This document shows positions 17,220 through 26,437 of a DNA stretch of 64,000 nucleotides, piece by piece (position 1 is the stretch's first letter; each line of letters begins with the position of its first letter). The notes below the pieces were generated by a model. That model was not told where the DNA came from and did not search any database. It saw only the letters and a list, made by a program, of their open reading frames with translations. Source of the DNA: DATBAT01 sp036271375 (GTDB lineage Bacteria > Acidobacteriota > Terriglobia > Terriglobales > Acidobacteriaceae). The stretch is from positions 25,291-89,290 of the forward strand of contig DATBAT010000373.1 in the NCBI GenBank assembly GCA_036271375.1, given 5' to 3'. The position numbers were made by a program, and so were the translations under genes.

Positions 17220-19200
17220 GGGACCCCGCTGCAGCGCGCCAGTTGGCCTCTTCCACGAAAGTGCTTTCGTTGCGGCGTCCGCCTTGCTCTTTGTGCTCCA
17301 AGGCGAAGCGGCCCATGAAGTCGAGCAGTTCGCGCGACATCTTGGACATCTGGTCCGCCGACGCAGCCAACTCGGTCGAGCCGGAGGTTGTCTGTTGGAC
17401 CAACTCGCGCATCCGTTCCATGGCGCGGACGACGGCTTGCGCGCCGGAAGCCTGCTCTTCCACCGCGGAATTAATCTCGTGCGTGATTTCATTCAGGCGA
17501 GTCGTAGCACGGGCGATCTGTGAGGATCCGTGAGATTGTTCGTTCGTCGCGGAGCCGATCTCTTGCGCGAATTTGTAGACCTCCGTCACCACGTTGGAAA
17601 TCTTGCGTAGGGCTGAGTTCAGTTCCTGTCCAAGCTCCAGGCCTTCGTTGACGATACCGGTGCTTTGATCCATGTTGGAAACGGCCTTGCGCGCTTCTTT
17701 TTGGATGCTTTGGATCAGTTCCGAAATTTCTTTGGTGGACTGCGCGGACTTTTCCGCCAACTTGCGGACTTCGTCGGCAACCACGGCGAATCCGAGTCCA
17801 TGCTCACCGGCGCGGGCGGCTTCGATGGCGGCGTTCAGCGCCAGCAGGTTGGTTTGCTCCGCCAGGTCGTCAATGACTTCGATGATCTTGCCGATGTCAT
17901 CAGCACGTTGACCAAGCACGTCGATGATCTGTCCCGAAGAACGAATCGTGTTGTTGATCTTGGTCAGACCCTCGGTGGCTTTTTCCATGGTGGCAATTCC
18001 GAGGTGCACTTCTTCTCGCGAACGATTGGAAATATCGAGCAGTACCTTCGCGGTATCGGCCACGCGCTGAATCGACGCGACCATCTGATCGATCGACGCA
18101 GATGTCTCGCTGACGCTTGACGCCTGCGTCTGCGTGCTCTTCACCATGTTCTGCACGTTGACGCTCATTTCGTGCATGGTGCTGGTGACTTCATCGATGG
18201 CGGACGATGTTTGCAGACTGATCTTTGCGGATTCGTCAGAGGCTCCGGCGACCTGGTTGGAAGCGCTGGCTACTTGCGACGCTGCGTCGCGAACGTTGCG
18301 CACGAGACTACGGAGCCCCTGTACCATTCGCGAGAAGGCGTTGCCCAGGGTGTCGTCCTTGGATCGCGGTCGAACCTCAACCGTCAGGTTTCCTCCGGCG
18401 ATCTCCTCCGAGACGGTGGCCATCTCCTTCAGATAATTCACCGTCGTCGAGAACGATCTACCCAACTCCCCTATTTCGTCGTTACGCTTGAAGTCGATCT
18501 TGTGGTTCAGATCGCCAGCGGTTCCGATCTGGTGCGCTACCGTCATCAGGTTGTGCAGCGGTTCGCTGATCGACTTTGCCGAACTGTAAGCAATCGCGAT
18601 TCCCAGCGCGAGCGAGAGCAGGGTGCTGACCAGCGCAATCCCGATGGTGGCAGTGGCGGCGGTCTCGTCAGATTTCTTGCGCTCATTCAGCAGGCGGTGA
18701 TTTTCGTCGTCTGCCTGGTCGAGATAGTCAGTGGTATTTTTCAGCCAGGTCGATGCGTCTTTCTGCAAATAAAAAATCTGTAACTCAGCGACGGTGGCAT
18801 TTCCGCCGTCCACCTGCTTGCGTTTGTCGACCAGCGGATTGGCAAATTCCTGTGTCCAGCTTTGCTCGCTTTGCTTGACGCGATTTAAGGCTGACTTCTG
18901 CTCGTCGGAATCCGCCAACGACAATGCGACGTGCAGTTCCTGATCGAGTGACTGAATTCCTTCGCGCATGCGGTCGACCATGCGGGTATCGCCGCTGAGC
19001 AGATAGCTGCTCAAGAAAAGACGGTTCTGCATCAACTGGTAGCGGATCTTGTCGGTCGACTCGGCGCGCTCCAAGGCCTGCGATGCGGCAGCTTTGGCGC
19101 TGTGCTCGCGCTGTACGGCGAGATAATTCACCAGGAACAGCACCAGCACCATGGCCAGCACCGCTCCAAAGCTTATGTAGAGTTTCTTGCCAATAGTCAT
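17212..19200 (-). CDS. methyl-accepting chemotaxis receptor with CHASE3-like sensor
   Basis: A 662-residue receptor. TM1 lies at about 8-30, followed by an all-helical periplasmic sensor of about 155 residues resembling CHASE3 (RLFLSSYLLSGDTRMVDRMR). TM2 is at about 190-212, then HAMP (KSISEPLHNLMTVAHQIG). The cytoplasmic signalling coiled coil has the hairpin tip IDDLAEQTNLLALNAAIEAA. The start is the ATG at 19200 (MTIGKKLYISFG); an in-frame upstream codon would add 12 residues. No CheR-tethering pentapeptide was seen at the C-terminus. It heads the operon and is the only receptor in the window, so this array may serve one dedicated stimulus. Confidence 0.94.
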   Translation of the reverse strand: MTIGKKLYISFGAVLAMVLVLFLVNYLAVQREHSAKAAASQALERAESTDKIRYQLMQNRLFLSSYLLSGDTRMVDRMREGIQSLDQELHVALSLADSDEQKSALNRVKQSEQSWTQEFANPLVDKRKQVDGGNATVAELQIFYLQKDASTWLKNTTDYLDQADDENHRLLNERKKSDETAATATIGIALVSTLLSLALGIAIAYSSAKSISEPLHNLMTVAHQIGTAGDLNHKIDFKRNDEIGELGRSFSTTVNYLKEMATVSEEIAGGNLTVEVRPRSKDDTLGNAFSRMVQGLRSLVRNVRDAASQVASASNQVAGASDESAKISLQTSSAIDEVTSTMHEMSVNVQNMVKSTQTQASSVSETSASIDQMVASIQRVADTAKVLLDISNRSREEVHLGIATMEKATEGLTKINNTIRSSGQIIDVLGQRADDIGKIIEVIDDLAEQTNLLALNAAIEAARAGEHGLGFAVVADEVRKLAEKSAQSTKEISELIQSIQKEARKAVSNMDQSTGIVNEGLELGQELNSALRKISNVVTEVYKFAQEIGSATNEQSHGSSQIARATTRLNEITHEINSAVEEQASGAQAVVRAMERMRELVQQTTSGSTELAASADQMSKMSRELLDFMGRFALEHKEQGGRRNESTFVEEANWRAAAGSRG

Positions 19201-19556
19201 TTTGCAGCGCTCCAACTCAACGTCCGAGCCCGACACGTTTCCGTCAGTGAGTTACTAGCAACGCCTATGCCAGGCTGTAGAAAGGTCCCTTGGTGTGACC
19301 TTAATATCGCAGTAAGTAACTGGTTTAGAACAGGTTACTTTCGTTTTCGAGATGGCAATGGAAGCTGCTTTTGCAGCGCTCTTCGAGCTTCCGATCCTCT
19401 CGCTCTGAGACGCGCGCAGATTTGTAAGTTGAGCAGCCCCGAGGGTAATTACCTTGGCTCAAAATGAGATTTCCACTTACTTTTCCCGTATATTCAGTTA
19501 CTTAGAGATAGGTGCGAGGTTTCAACGTAGGCCTGACGACACAAACCGGAAAAGCC
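19201..19556. promoter_or_regulatory. divergent regulatory spacer with repeated GTTACT motif
   Basis: A 356-base gap between the chemosensory operon and the large kinase operon. GTTACT or its complement occurs four times: 19251-19256, AGTAACT at 19315-19321, 19334-19339, and AGTTACT at 19496-19502. The second and third form an imperfect palindrome (GTAACTGG...CAGGTTAC). A perfect 10-base palindrome GGTAATTACC lies at 19444-19453. The stretch is A+T-richer than its neighbours. These fit operator sites for a shared regulator, but no regulator can be assigned. No RNA gene or ORF is supported. Confidence 0.4.
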
Positions 19557-22500
19557 ATGGCGGAACCCCCTAATTCGCGCTCCGACGAGGCCTTTCAAAA
19601 GCTGCTTTTGCAGCTCTCGGCGGCGGCTGCGGAGAGCAAGTCTCCGGCGATTTTGATCCGTCTTTTCTGCCACGCTTCGCGCGTGTTTTTCCAGATTCAG
19701 GGCACCTATATTTTCCAGCTAACCCCGGACGGGGAACTGCAGGCCACCGAGGCTGACGGACTCTTTGCCGACCGCTTTCGCGGGTTCAAGCCAAAGACAA
19801 CTGAAAAGGTAGTTCTCGAGGCGATGCGCCGCCGCAAGACGGTGTACATGAATTACCTCGATCCCGACCGACAGTTGCTGATCCCGGAACTGCGCGGACG
19901 CGCCATCATGGCGGTGCCGCTAGTTGTCGCCAACGAAGCCAAGGGTGCGGTGGTTTTTCTGCACACCGAAGTTTCGAATTTTTTTAATGATGATCTGGCA
20001 ACCAAGGCCACGATCATGACCGGGCAGTTGGGCAGTCTTCTCGAAGCGAGTAAGGTTCAGCAAAGCGCGCCGCAGCGTCAGGAGAATAATTCCGCCGATG
20101 CTCTGGCGGAAACCGCGCGTAGCCTGCAAACCGCGCCAGATGCGTCTTCCGTAGTGCAAACCATGGCGGAGCGGCTGCGGGTTGCATTGCATACGCGCGT
20201 GGTCAGCATCTTCGTTTCGCAGGGATCCGGGTTCGCTTTGCGCTCGGTGGCGGCTGAAACGGCGAATCTCGCTGACTCGGTGCGCGCCCGCTACGACCGC
20301 AAGGGACTTCAGTTCGCGGGCGAAGTGGCGGCGCGAGCGATCGCGGCAGCAGAGCCCGTCACGATTTCTATCGAAGCAGCCAGTCATTCGTTGGGCGATC
20401 TGGTGCCCGCTGGCATCCTGATTGCCGCGCCGTTCCGCACTGCGACGACCCAAGGTGCGGCGCTGATTTATCCCCGCGGCGACGGCGGCTTCAGCAAGGA
20501 AGAAAAGTCTTTGGCCGCAGCTATTGCCGGCGTAGGTTCGGTCGCGCTCACTAACTCCGAATTATTTGCCACCGCCAAGGCGCAGACGCATGAAGTGCAC
20601 CAGTTGCTGGCGATCGCGTCGCAGTTGAATTCCATTCGCGATCTCGATCAGTTTATGCAGCAGTTTTGCATGCATGCTTCCGATTTTCTTGGATACGCCC
20701 GCGCCTGTATCGGACTGCTTGAACCCGACGGCGTCTTTCATGTGCGCTGGAAGGCTGAACAAGGCGAATCCGGACGAATCGACTTGGCGTTAACCGATGG
20801 CCCGGTGAGCCAAGTGTTGAAGCATCGCGAAGCGTTCTGGACTGACGACTTGATGAAAGTTCCCGGAGCGAACACCGAGCGCATCGCGAGCCTGAACATC
20901 AAGCAGTTGCTGGCCGTGCCGTTACTCGACACGCAAGGCCAAGTCGTGGGAATGTTCGGCGTCCTTGATCGCCACGATCACGCCGGAGTTTCGCAGGAAG
21001 ATATTCGCCGTGCCCGCGCATTGGCCGCACAAGCTTCCGTGGCGCTGGAAGTGGCACGCAATCTGAATACCTCGCAGCAACACAAAGATCGTGCCGAGGC
21101 GCTGATGAAGCTTGCGCTTGAAGTCGGTTCGCTGCGTTCGATCCGGGAGTTTACTCAGGCTTTCGCCAGCCGCGCTGCCGCGCTCACTGGCGCTCCTTCT
21201 TACGCGTTGGCTTTGCGTCAAGACCACGGATGGGAAACTGCCGTACTCCATTCGACGGACGCGATCGAGGATGCGGATGACCCGCTGGCCCGTCGGTTGG
21301 CTTCCGCCGTCAGCGAAGCGACGCTCAAGCATCATGACCAGCTTGTCGCCGCCAGCGCGCCCGATTTAATCGGTCCGGCGCTGGCAGGGTCGTTAGGCTG
21401 GGCGAATTGCGCGCTGCTGAGATTGTCGACGCAATCCGGAGAACCTGCCGCTGTGCTGTGTTTGGCAAATCTGCCAGGCGATTTATCGATTGAAGACCAG
21501 CAATTCCTTCAGGCGATGGCGCAGCACGCGTCGATCGCGCTGGAAAATTCGCGATTGTTTACGCGGATGGACCATGCCAACCGCCATTGGACGGAAATCT
21601 TCGACGCCATCAGCGATTTCATTGTGGCGCATGATGAATCCGGCCGCGTGCTTCGCATCAACCGTTCACTCGCGGACTTCATCGGAGTTTCGCCGCGATC
21701 GTTAATCGGCGTCAACATGTCGGCTCTATTGGCTTTTGGCGAGACCGCGCCGCTTACGTTCTGTCCATTTTGCCGCAGCACAGGCGAAGCGACTGACGAA
21801 TACATCCATCCCGTGCTCGACCGAACGTATTTGGTTTCGACCTCGCGTGTTCTCGGCGATACCAGCGATGGCCCGCAAACCATCCACGTGCTGAAAGACA
21901 TCACCGACCGCCGCGAAGCCGAGCAGCGCTACCGCGAACTGTTCGGCAACATTCAGGAAGGGCTATTTTTCTCGACTACCGATGGGCGCTTCATCGAAGT
22001 GAACGACGCGCTGGTGCGGATGCTCGGCTACTCCACCCGGGAAGAAGTTCTCGAAGCGGACATTCGCCATCAGATTTATTTTTCGCCGGATGCTTACGAT
22101 CAGTTTGCCGAGCAGATGCGGCTTCACGGAGTGGTGCGTAATCGCGAGGAAGTTCTGCGGCGCAAGAACGGAGTGCCGGTTTATGTGTTGATCAACGCAT
22201 CCGCGGCTAGGGACGCGCACGACCGGGTGCTGCAATACCGCGGGCTGATGCTCGATATCAGCGGGCTGAAAACCTATCAGGCGGAACTGCAGCGCGAACG
22301 CGATTTTTCCGGAAAGATCCTGAGCAATACGCAGAGTTTGATCCTGGTGGTCGATGCGGCCGGGCAAATTACTTATGCCAATCGACGTTGGTCAGACCTT
22401 GGATTCCTAAAAGAGCAACTTATAGGCTTGCCGATGGTCGAGTTGGTTTCAGCAGCGCGTCAAGCGGCTTTTAGCGATGCCTTCCACGTGACTTTGCAGG

Positions 22501-23387
22501 GACAGCAAGTGGACAACCTCGATCTCCCAATCGTGCGCGGCGACGATCGTCCCGGTCAATTTTCCGTAAATCTCAGTCCGATGCGGGACGAACAAGGGAA
22601 CGTGAGCAGTGTGGTCGCGGTGATGACCGACATCACCGATTCCGCCGCTCTGCAAGCCAAGCTGGTTCACGCAGAGAGGATGGCGGCGGTGGGGCAGTTG
22701 GTGTCAGGTGTCGCGCATGAGGTCAACAATCCGCTGACCGCCATTCTTGGATTCGCCGACTTGCTGATGGAAAGCCGCGACCTGCCGGAAAGCGCGCGTA
22801 AAGACATGCGCGTTATTTTGCAGGAAGCGCAACGCACCAAGCAGATCGTGCAGAACCTGTTGAGCTTCGCCCGTCAGATGCCGCAACAGCGGCGGCCGGT
22901 ACAGCTCAACCCAATTTTGCGCCGCACGGTTCAGCTGCGCTCTTACGACTTCCACAGTCACGGCGTTGAGGTCAATGAAGAATTCGACGAGGCGCTGCCT
23001 GAAGTGATAGGCGACTCCCAGCAGTTGCAGCAGGTATTTCTCAACATCATGAACAACGCTTACGACGCGGTGCATGAGATCAACCGTCCGCCGCGGATCG
23101 ACGTCGTAACCACTAATCACGAAGGCTATGTCGAAATCTGGTTCCGCGATAACGGACATGGTGTTACGAATCCAGATAAAATCTTCGATCCATTCTTTAC
23201 GACCAAGGAAGTGGGCAAGGGAACCGGCCTGGGGCTGAGCATCTGTTACGGAATCGTGCACGAACATGGAGGAGAAATCCTCTGCCACAACAATGAAAAC
23301 GACGAAGGCGCGACGTTCATCGTGCGCCTTCCCGCTATTTCTGAAGCGGCCTCGCTAGGGGCCGCAGCCGGAGTCAATAACCCATGA
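19557..23387 (+). CDS. large soluble sensor histidine kinase, GAF(4)-PAS(3)-HisKA-HATPase
   Basis: About 1276 residues, without transmembrane segments or signal peptide. Four GAF-like domains occupy about 10-675, followed by three PAS-like domains (about 675-1030). HisKA carries phosphoacceptor H near 1054 (GVAHEVNNPLTAILGFADLL). The ATPase domain has N box NIMNNAYDAVHE, G1 FRDNGHGV and G2 GKGTGLGLSICYGIV. The first PAS domain contains a CPFC motif (about 737-740), a possible metal or redox site. The start is taken at ATG 19557 after GGAAAAG; GTG 19512 is an alternative adding 15 residues. It overlaps the next receiver gene by 4 bases and should sense intracellular small molecules or redox state. 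Confidence 0.9.
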   Translation: MAEPPNSRSDEAFQKLLLQLSAAAAESKSPAILIRLFCHASRVFFQIQGTYIFQLTPDGELQATEADGLFADRFRGFKPKTTEKVVLEAMRRRKTVYMNYLDPDRQLLIPELRGRAIMAVPLVVANEAKGAVVFLHTEVSNFFNDDLATKATIMTGQLGSLLEASKVQQSAPQRQENNSADALAETARSLQTAPDASSVVQTMAERLRVALHTRVVSIFVSQGSGFALRSVAAETANLADSVRARYDRKGLQFAGEVAARAIAAAEPVTISIEAASHSLGDLVPAGILIAAPFRTATTQGAALIYPRGDGGFSKEEKSLAAAIAGVGSVALTNSELFATAKAQTHEVHQLLAIASQLNSIRDLDQFMQQFCMHASDFLGYARACIGLLEPDGVFHVRWKAEQGESGRIDLALTDGPVSQVLKHREAFWTDDLMKVPGANTERIASLNIKQLLAVPLLDTQGQVVGMFGVLDRHDHAGVSQEDIRRARALAAQASVALEVARNLNTSQQHKDRAEALMKLALEVGSLRSIREFTQAFASRAAALTGAPSYALALRQDHGWETAVLHSTDAIEDADDPLARRLASAVSEATLKHHDQLVAASAPDLIGPALAGSLGWANCALLRLSTQSGEPAAVLCLANLPGDLSIEDQQFLQAMAQHASIALENSRLFTRMDHANRHWTEIFDAISDFIVAHDESGRVLRINRSLADFIGVSPRSLIGVNMSALLAFGETAPLTFCPFCRSTGEATDEYIHPVLDRTYLVSTSRVLGDTSDGPQTIHVLKDITDRREAEQRYRELFGNIQEGLFFSTTDGRFIEVNDALVRMLGYSTREEVLEADIRHQIYFSPDAYDQFAEQMRLHGVVRNREEVLRRKNGVPVYVLINASAARDAHDRVLQYRGLMLDISGLKTYQAELQRERDFSGKILSNTQSLILVVDAAGQITYANRRWSDLGFLKEQLIGLPMVELVSAARQAAFSDAFHVTLQGQQVDNLDLPIVRGDDRPGQFSVNLSPMRDEQGNVSSVVAVMTDITDSAALQAKLVHAERMAAVGQLVSGVAHEVNNPLTAILGFADLLMESRDLPESARKDMRVILQEAQRTKQIVQNLLSFARQMPQQRRPVQLNPILRRTVQLRSYDFHSHGVEVNEEFDEALPEVIGDSQQLQQVFLNIMNNAYDAVHEINRPPRIDVVTTNHEGYVEIWFRDNGHGVTNPDKIFDPFFTTKEVGKGTGLGLSICYGIVHEHGGEILCHNNENDEGATFIVRLPAISEAASLGAAAGVNNP

Positions 23388-23785
23388 ACACGCTTGCCAT
23401 ACATCAAGACGCTTTGCCGGTGTTGCTCATCGAAGACGAACCCGCCGTTATGGCCTACGTGAAAGCCGCCCTCGAACGGAACGGGTACGGCGTCATTTGC
23501 GCCGACTCAGGAGTGGAAGGATTGCGACTACTGGAGTCGGGGCAGTTTCACGGCATCGTCTCTGACATGCGCACGCCGGGCGGTGTCGACGGCGGCGATG
23601 TGCATGCCTGGATTTCCAACAATCGTCCGGAACTGGCGTCCCGCCTGGTGTTTATCACCGGTGACGTTGCCAACGAAGAAACTGTAGCCACCCTGCGCAA
23701 GACCGGCGCTCCTTGTGTGGAGAAGCCGTTCCGCGTGCAGCAATTTATTTCTGTGGTCGAACAGACCATGGGGAAGGCGCAATGA
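23384..23785 (+). CDS. single-domain response regulator
   Basis: A 133-residue receiver without an output domain. Acidic pocket VLLIEDEPAVMAYV, phosphoacceptor Asp in GIVSDMRTPGGVDGGDV, Thr switch in LVFITGDVAN, Lys in CVEKPFRVQQF. The sequence SDMRTPGGVDG resembles receivers that pair with large hybrid kinases. It lies between the GAF/PAS kinase and the NtrC-type activator with 4-base overlaps on both sides. It may be an intermediate phosphate carrier or a competitor for the kinase. Confidence 0.9.
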   Translation: MNTLAIHQDALPVLLIEDEPAVMAYVKAALERNGYGVICADSGVEGLRLLESGQFHGIVSDMRTPGGVDGGDVHAWISNNRPELASRLVFITGDVANEETVATLRKTGAPCVEKPFRVQQFISVVEQTMGKAQ

Positions 23786-25194
23786 TGAGCGAAGATCTGC
23801 GCGTGCGCTTGTTGATTGTCGACGATGAAGAAAGCATTCGCCGGCTATGCGTGACCGTCGGCGAATCTATGGGATTCGCTTGCAGCGAGGCGGAAAGCGG
23901 AGAAGCTGCGCTCGCCCTGCTCGAAGAACAGCCCGTTCACATGGTTCTCACCGATCTAGTCATGCCCAGCATGTCGGGTTTGGAGTTCCTCGACCGCGTG
24001 AAGAAATTGTTGCCACGCGCCGAGGTCGCGGTGATGACCGGACACGGTTCTGTCGAGAGCGCGGTGCAGGCAATGAAGCTGGGCGCCTACGACTACATCG
24101 GCAAGCCGTTTTCTCCGTTGGAAGAGCTGCGGCTCTTTCTGCGGCGCATGGCCGACAAGGTGAAGCTGGTGGAAGAGAACCAGTTCCTGCGCGACCGCGT
24201 GCACACAGAGACCGATCTTTACGGCATTGTCGGTGCCTCGGCGAAGATTCAAGACGTACTGCGGATGATTTCGCGCTTGAAGGACACACGTACTCCAGTA
24301 CTGATCACGGGCGAGAGCGGCACCGGTAAAGAGCTGGTGGCGCGGGCGATTCATTTCCGCGGGATGTTTGCCAATCGCCCATTTGTGGCAGTGGATTGCG
24401 GATCGTTGGTGCCGACGCTGATTGAGAGTGAACTGTTCGGCTACGAGAAGGGAGCGTTCACCGGAGCGATTAAGTCACGGATGGGGCTGTTCCAGGCGGC
24501 CAATGGCGGGACTATCTTTCTCGATGAGATAGGCGAGTTGCCACAGGAGATGCAGGCCAAGTTGCTGCGCGTTTTGCAGGAGAAGGAAGTGCGGCCGGTG
24601 GGCAGCAATCAGAAGATCAAAGTCGATGTGCGCGTGATCGCTGCCACCAATCGTGATCTCGAAGCCGAATATCGCAACGGGACTTTCCGCAAAGATTTGT
24701 ATTTCCGGCTGAATGTGGTCACGGTGCACTTGCCTTCGCTCCGGGAACGGCGGTCGGACATCCCCATGCTGGTGCATTGGTTCCTCGATCGTCACGCCAA
24801 GGGCGAGTCGATCCAGGTGACCAGCGCGGCGATGAAATGCCTGCTGCAATACGACTGGCCGGGCAACGTGCGTGAATTGGAAAATTGTATTGAGCGCGCG
24901 GTGGCGTTGGGTGATCGGCGGTTCTTTGACTTGAACGATCTGCCTCCGTCGATTGCGTCGGCTGGTTCGGCTGCGGCGATGGTTGAGCCTGAGATGGCTG
25001 CTCCCACGGCAAACTCAAATGACTTGGAAGATATTGAGCGCGCCACGATTCAGCGAGTCTTCGAGCAGGTTGGCGGGGACAAAGTTCGCGCGGGGAAGAT
25101 GCTGGGGATTAGCCGCGCCACGTTGTATCGCAAGCTGAAGCGCTACAACATTGGCGGGCGGGTGGATTTGGCTAGCAGTCCGACGTTGCAATAG
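23782..25194 (+). CDS. sigma-54-dependent NtrC-family response regulator
   Basis: A 470-residue transcription activator. Receiver at 1-125 with LLIVDDEES and phosphoacceptor in VLTDLVMPSMSGLEF. The AAA+ domain (about 145-380) has Walker A GESGTGKE, the sigma-54 contact loop GAFTGA, Walker B GGTIFLDEIGEL and an Arg-finger region. The Fis-type HTH (about 420-460) has GDKVRAGKMLGISRATLYRK. It should therefore drive sigma-54 promoters when phosphorylated, most simply by the adjacent GAF/PAS kinase. The start ATG 23782 follows GGGGAAGG. No clear -24/-12 promoter was recognised by eye in the window, so its targets are unknown. Confidence 0.95.
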   Translation: MMSEDLRVRLLIVDDEESIRRLCVTVGESMGFACSEAESGEAALALLEEQPVHMVLTDLVMPSMSGLEFLDRVKKLLPRAEVAVMTGHGSVESAVQAMKLGAYDYIGKPFSPLEELRLFLRRMADKVKLVEENQFLRDRVHTETDLYGIVGASAKIQDVLRMISRLKDTRTPVLITGESGTGKELVARAIHFRGMFANRPFVAVDCGSLVPTLIESELFGYEKGAFTGAIKSRMGLFQAANGGTIFLDEIGELPQEMQAKLLRVLQEKEVRPVGSNQKIKVDVRVIAATNRDLEAEYRNGTFRKDLYFRLNVVTVHLPSLRERRSDIPMLVHWFLDRHAKGESIQVTSAAMKCLLQYDWPGNVRELENCIERAVALGDRRFFDLNDLPPSIASAGSAAAMVEPEMAAPTANSNDLEDIERATIQRVFEQVGGDKVRAGKMLGISRATLYRKLKRYNIGGRVDLASSPTLQ

Positions 25195-25462
25195 GGCCGT
25201 CGTTGGCCTTTGAAGTCGACGTCGCCAAAAGCTCTTTCCGCTGGGCTTTTGAGTGGAGCACGCGCTTCAGCTCTGCGGTTGGGCCAACATTTAGTTGGCG
25301 TTGCGCTTAACGCCTGAGGTTTGGCTCTCTATTCCGACTCAAACCCAGTTACCTCAGCGGCTAAAGCCGGTTCCAGAGTACCTATCTATTCGCAGAGCTA
25401 AAGCGACTGCGCCACCCTAACCTAATTTCCAGTAGGCTGTTGTTGAGTATCCCTGCTAGAAG
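25195..25462. repeat. spacer with repeat fragments between the ntrC-like gene and thiL
   Basis: No gene is supported in these 268 bases. It begins with CCGTCGTTGGCC (25197-25208), a fragment of the repeat family at 8060-8212. It also contains a small palindromic unit, CGGCTAAAGCCG (about 25359-25370), and a related AGAGCTAAAGCG further on, both of the short hairpin type common in spacers of these genomes. AGAAG precedes the thiL start. Confidence 0.4.
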
Positions 25463-26401
25463 ATGCCACTCGCCGAAAAATCCATGATCGCCCGCATCCG
25501 CCGCCAGGCGGGTGTTGGTCGCGGCGTGATCAAAAGCATTGGAGATGATTGTGCCGTTTTGCGGGTCCCTCCTGGGCACGAGGCTTTAGTCACTACCGAC
25601 TTCAGTCTTGAGGGAATTCATTTCCGCCGGGAGTGGCACTCGCCAGAATCGGTCGGGCACCGTTGCCTCGCGCGCGGACTGAGCGACATTGCGGCCGTGG
25701 GTGGAAAGCCGATCGCGGCGTTCCTGTCGTTGGCACTGCCGAAAGCATTGCCGCAGACCTGGGTGAATCGTTTCGTGAAGGGCCTAACTTCGCTCGCCAG
25801 CCAGTTTGATGTGACGCTCGCGGGTGGCGACACGGCGCAATCGCCTGACGGCATTCTCGCCGACATCATAGTGTTGGGTTCGGTCCTGCGCGGCAAGGCT
25901 GTATTGCGCTCCGGCGCTCGGCCCGGGGACAAGGTCTACGTAACGGGATCGCTGGGGGGGGCAGCTTCTGTACTTCAGGATTTGATAAAGAGCTCCAGAA
26001 CGCGGCTCGGGATGACCAAGGAACGAGGGCGGCATTTCTTTCCTCAGCCTCGGATTGAGGTAGGGCAATTCCTGCGGCAGAAGAGGCTGGCCGCCTCGAT
26101 GATCGACCTTAGCGATGGACTCTCCACCGACTTGGGGCATATCTGCCAAGAGAGTGGCGTGGGGGCGGAGCTTCGAGCGGAGTTTATTCCTCGGAATTCA
26201 CGCGTGTCTCTGACTCTTGCCTTGCATGGGGGGGAGGATTACGAGTTGCTGTTCACTTCCGCGAAGGCCATTCCCGAACAAATTGCCGGAGTGGCGATTA
26301 CCGAAATTGGCCGAGTAACCCAAGGCAAGAACCTGTTTCTTGTGAATGGCGGAAAACGAAAGCGTCTGCGACCACAAGGCTGGGAGCATTTCAAAAAATA
26401 A
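25463..26401 (+). CDS. thiL: thiamine-monophosphate kinase
   Basis: A 312-residue enzyme that phosphorylates thiamine monophosphate to thiamine diphosphate using ATP. Family motifs: KSIGDDCAVLRVPPGHEALV (N-terminal ATP/Mg site), TTDFSLEGIHF, the dimer-interface segment GLSDIAAVGGKPIAAFLSLA, TLAGGDTAQSPDG, IDLSDGLSTDLGHI and HGGEDYELLFT. Length is usual. It stands alone with its 3' end facing gltX 36 bases away; no other thiamine genes are nearby. Confidence 0.95.
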   Translation: MPLAEKSMIARIRRQAGVGRGVIKSIGDDCAVLRVPPGHEALVTTDFSLEGIHFRREWHSPESVGHRCLARGLSDIAAVGGKPIAAFLSLALPKALPQTWVNRFVKGLTSLASQFDVTLAGGDTAQSPDGILADIIVLGSVLRGKAVLRSGARPGDKVYVTGSLGGAASVLQDLIKSSRTRLGMTKERGRHFFPQPRIEVGQFLRQKRLAASMIDLSDGLSTDLGHICQESGVGAELRAEFIPRNSRVSLTLALHGGEDYELLFTSAKAIPEQIAGVAITEIGRVTQGKNLFLVNGGKRKRLRPQGWEHFKK

Positions 26402-26437
26402 GCTGCCCGGAAACGCTCCTCGGGATGTCAGTTTTAT

